This document shows, piece after piece, positions 6,212-6,690 of a DNA stretch of 6,690 nucleotides. The stretch is from the NCBI GenBank assembly GCA_001751155.1, contig MAXR01000459.1, positions 1-6,690 of the forward strand, given 5' to 3'. The DNA is from Desulfuromonadales bacterium C00003068. GTDB taxonomy: Bacteria; Desulfobacterota; Desulfuromonadia; Desulfuromonadales; Desulfuromonadaceae. The position numbers were made by a program, and so were the translations under genes. Numbering within the stretch: position 1 is the stretch's first letter; every line of letters starts with the position of its first letter. The notes below the pieces were generated by a model that made no database searches, was not told the DNA's origin, and saw only the letters and a list, made by a program, of their open reading frames with translations.

Positions 6212-6690
6212 AGATCACCCTCAGGAATCTTAATTCTATCAACCATTTGCCGTATACCATCATAGTCTGAAGACTGAACAGGAATAGCGCCGTAACGGAT
6301 CATTTTCCCCCAGCTTGCCGTTGTCACTGCACCACTAGGCGAATTCAACTCTAACAAAGACGTGCGAATTTTGCGAATGGTCTCACCATCGAGGGTTCGT
6401 GAGTTGGCTACCAACAAAAAGCCTGGTAACGAATCACTTTGTACGACAACACTTAAGCCAAGTTTATGATACTGACGAGCAATCGACGTTTTCATCCCAG
6501 CAAACTGTGCTTTACCGCGCAACACTTCCAAGGCGCACTCAGAATGCTGGCCCGCATAATAATAGGGAAGATCATTGAGACTTGTGTGCAACTGTTGCAG
6601 CAACTGCTCGGTAACCAAATAGCCACAGGTCGACTGTGGTTGGGTTAACGCAACCGTTGGCAAGAGTGCACTGTCTAAACTGGACAAGGG
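6208..6690 (-). CDS. PhnD-like periplasmic substrate-binding protein, C-terminal part only
   Basis: 160 codons plus stop; the frame continues past the right edge, so the N-terminus with any signal peptide is not visible. The TTG at 6687 is not taken as a start because the open frame runs on. The piece resembles the second half of phosphate/phosphonate-type binding proteins (PhnD, Phosphonate-bd family): STCGYLVTEQLLQQL near its beginning (fragment residues 20-34), HSECALEVLRGKAQFAG (49-65, matching the H..A..AVLRGEVDAG-type region), a PGFLLVANS strand, a TIRKIRTSLLEL helix, and a final YDGIRQMVDRIK helix. In transport operons such proteins feed a permease and an ATPase; here the next gene is a membrane cyclase with a periplasmic sensor, so a sensing role is more likely (inference). 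The ligand cannot be told from this half. Confidence 0.8.
   Translation of the reverse strand, partial: PLSSLDSALLPTVALTQPQSTCGYLVTEQLLQQLHTSLNDLPYYYAGQHSECALEVLRGKAQFAGMKTSIARQYHKLGLSVVVQSDSLPGFLLVANSRTLDGETIRKIRTSLLELNSPSGAVTTASWGKMIRYGAIPVQSSDYDGIRQMVDRIKIPEGDL

Noticed and set aside
6685..6687. TTG 6687 as the true start of the binding protein
   Set aside because: The frame stays open to the window edge, and the protein begins in the middle of the family fold, so the real start lies outside.

Overview
The window is a block of signal-transduction genes, all on the minus strand, so genes are described from the right edge to the left. No plus-strand gene can be supported. The gene content is a CheA with an extra middle domain, a STAS protein, a CheY, a bacteriohemerythrin and short chemoreceptors, next to a dCache-PAS-GGDEF enzyme. 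This suggests a free-living, motile, anaerobic or microaerobic Gram-negative bacterium, most likely a sediment Desulfuromonadales-type (former Deltaproteobacteria) organism. That placement is an inference from protein style and gene order; there is no rRNA or other marker gene here.

Right part (6690-4223): the C-terminal piece of a PhnD-like periplasmic binding protein enters from the right edge. It overlaps by 4 bases (ATGA) with a 662-residue membrane diguanylate cyclase (two membrane segments, dCache_3-like sensor, PAS, GGDEF with intact GGEEF and an RxxD inhibitory site). The pair looks like a periplasmic sensing unit that makes c-di-GMP. A 177-bp gap with several inverted repeats and a weak promoter candidate (4222-4046) separates it from the next gene group.

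Left part (4045-1): a tightly packed chemotaxis operon. The order is a short chemoreceptor with no external sensor domain, a bacteriohemerythrin with all seven iron ligands, a CheY-like receiver broken by one extra base, a STAS protein with an altered phosphorylation site, and the first 510 codons of a CheA kinase that runs off the left edge. CheA is open-ended and has no stop in the window, but it fills 1-1530 without interruption.

As a working model (inference), oxygen or redox state is read through the hemerythrin and the receptor, CheA phosphorylates CheY, and the STAS protein acts as a partner. The neighbouring diguanylate cyclase may couple c-di-GMP to the pathway. The most interesting points are a tandem MshEN-like (GspE/PilB N-terminal type) repeat inside CheA, close to a diguanylate cyclase gene; the CheY frameshift right after the phospho-acceptor loop; and the stand-alone hemerythrin directly behind a receptor that lacks its own sensor.
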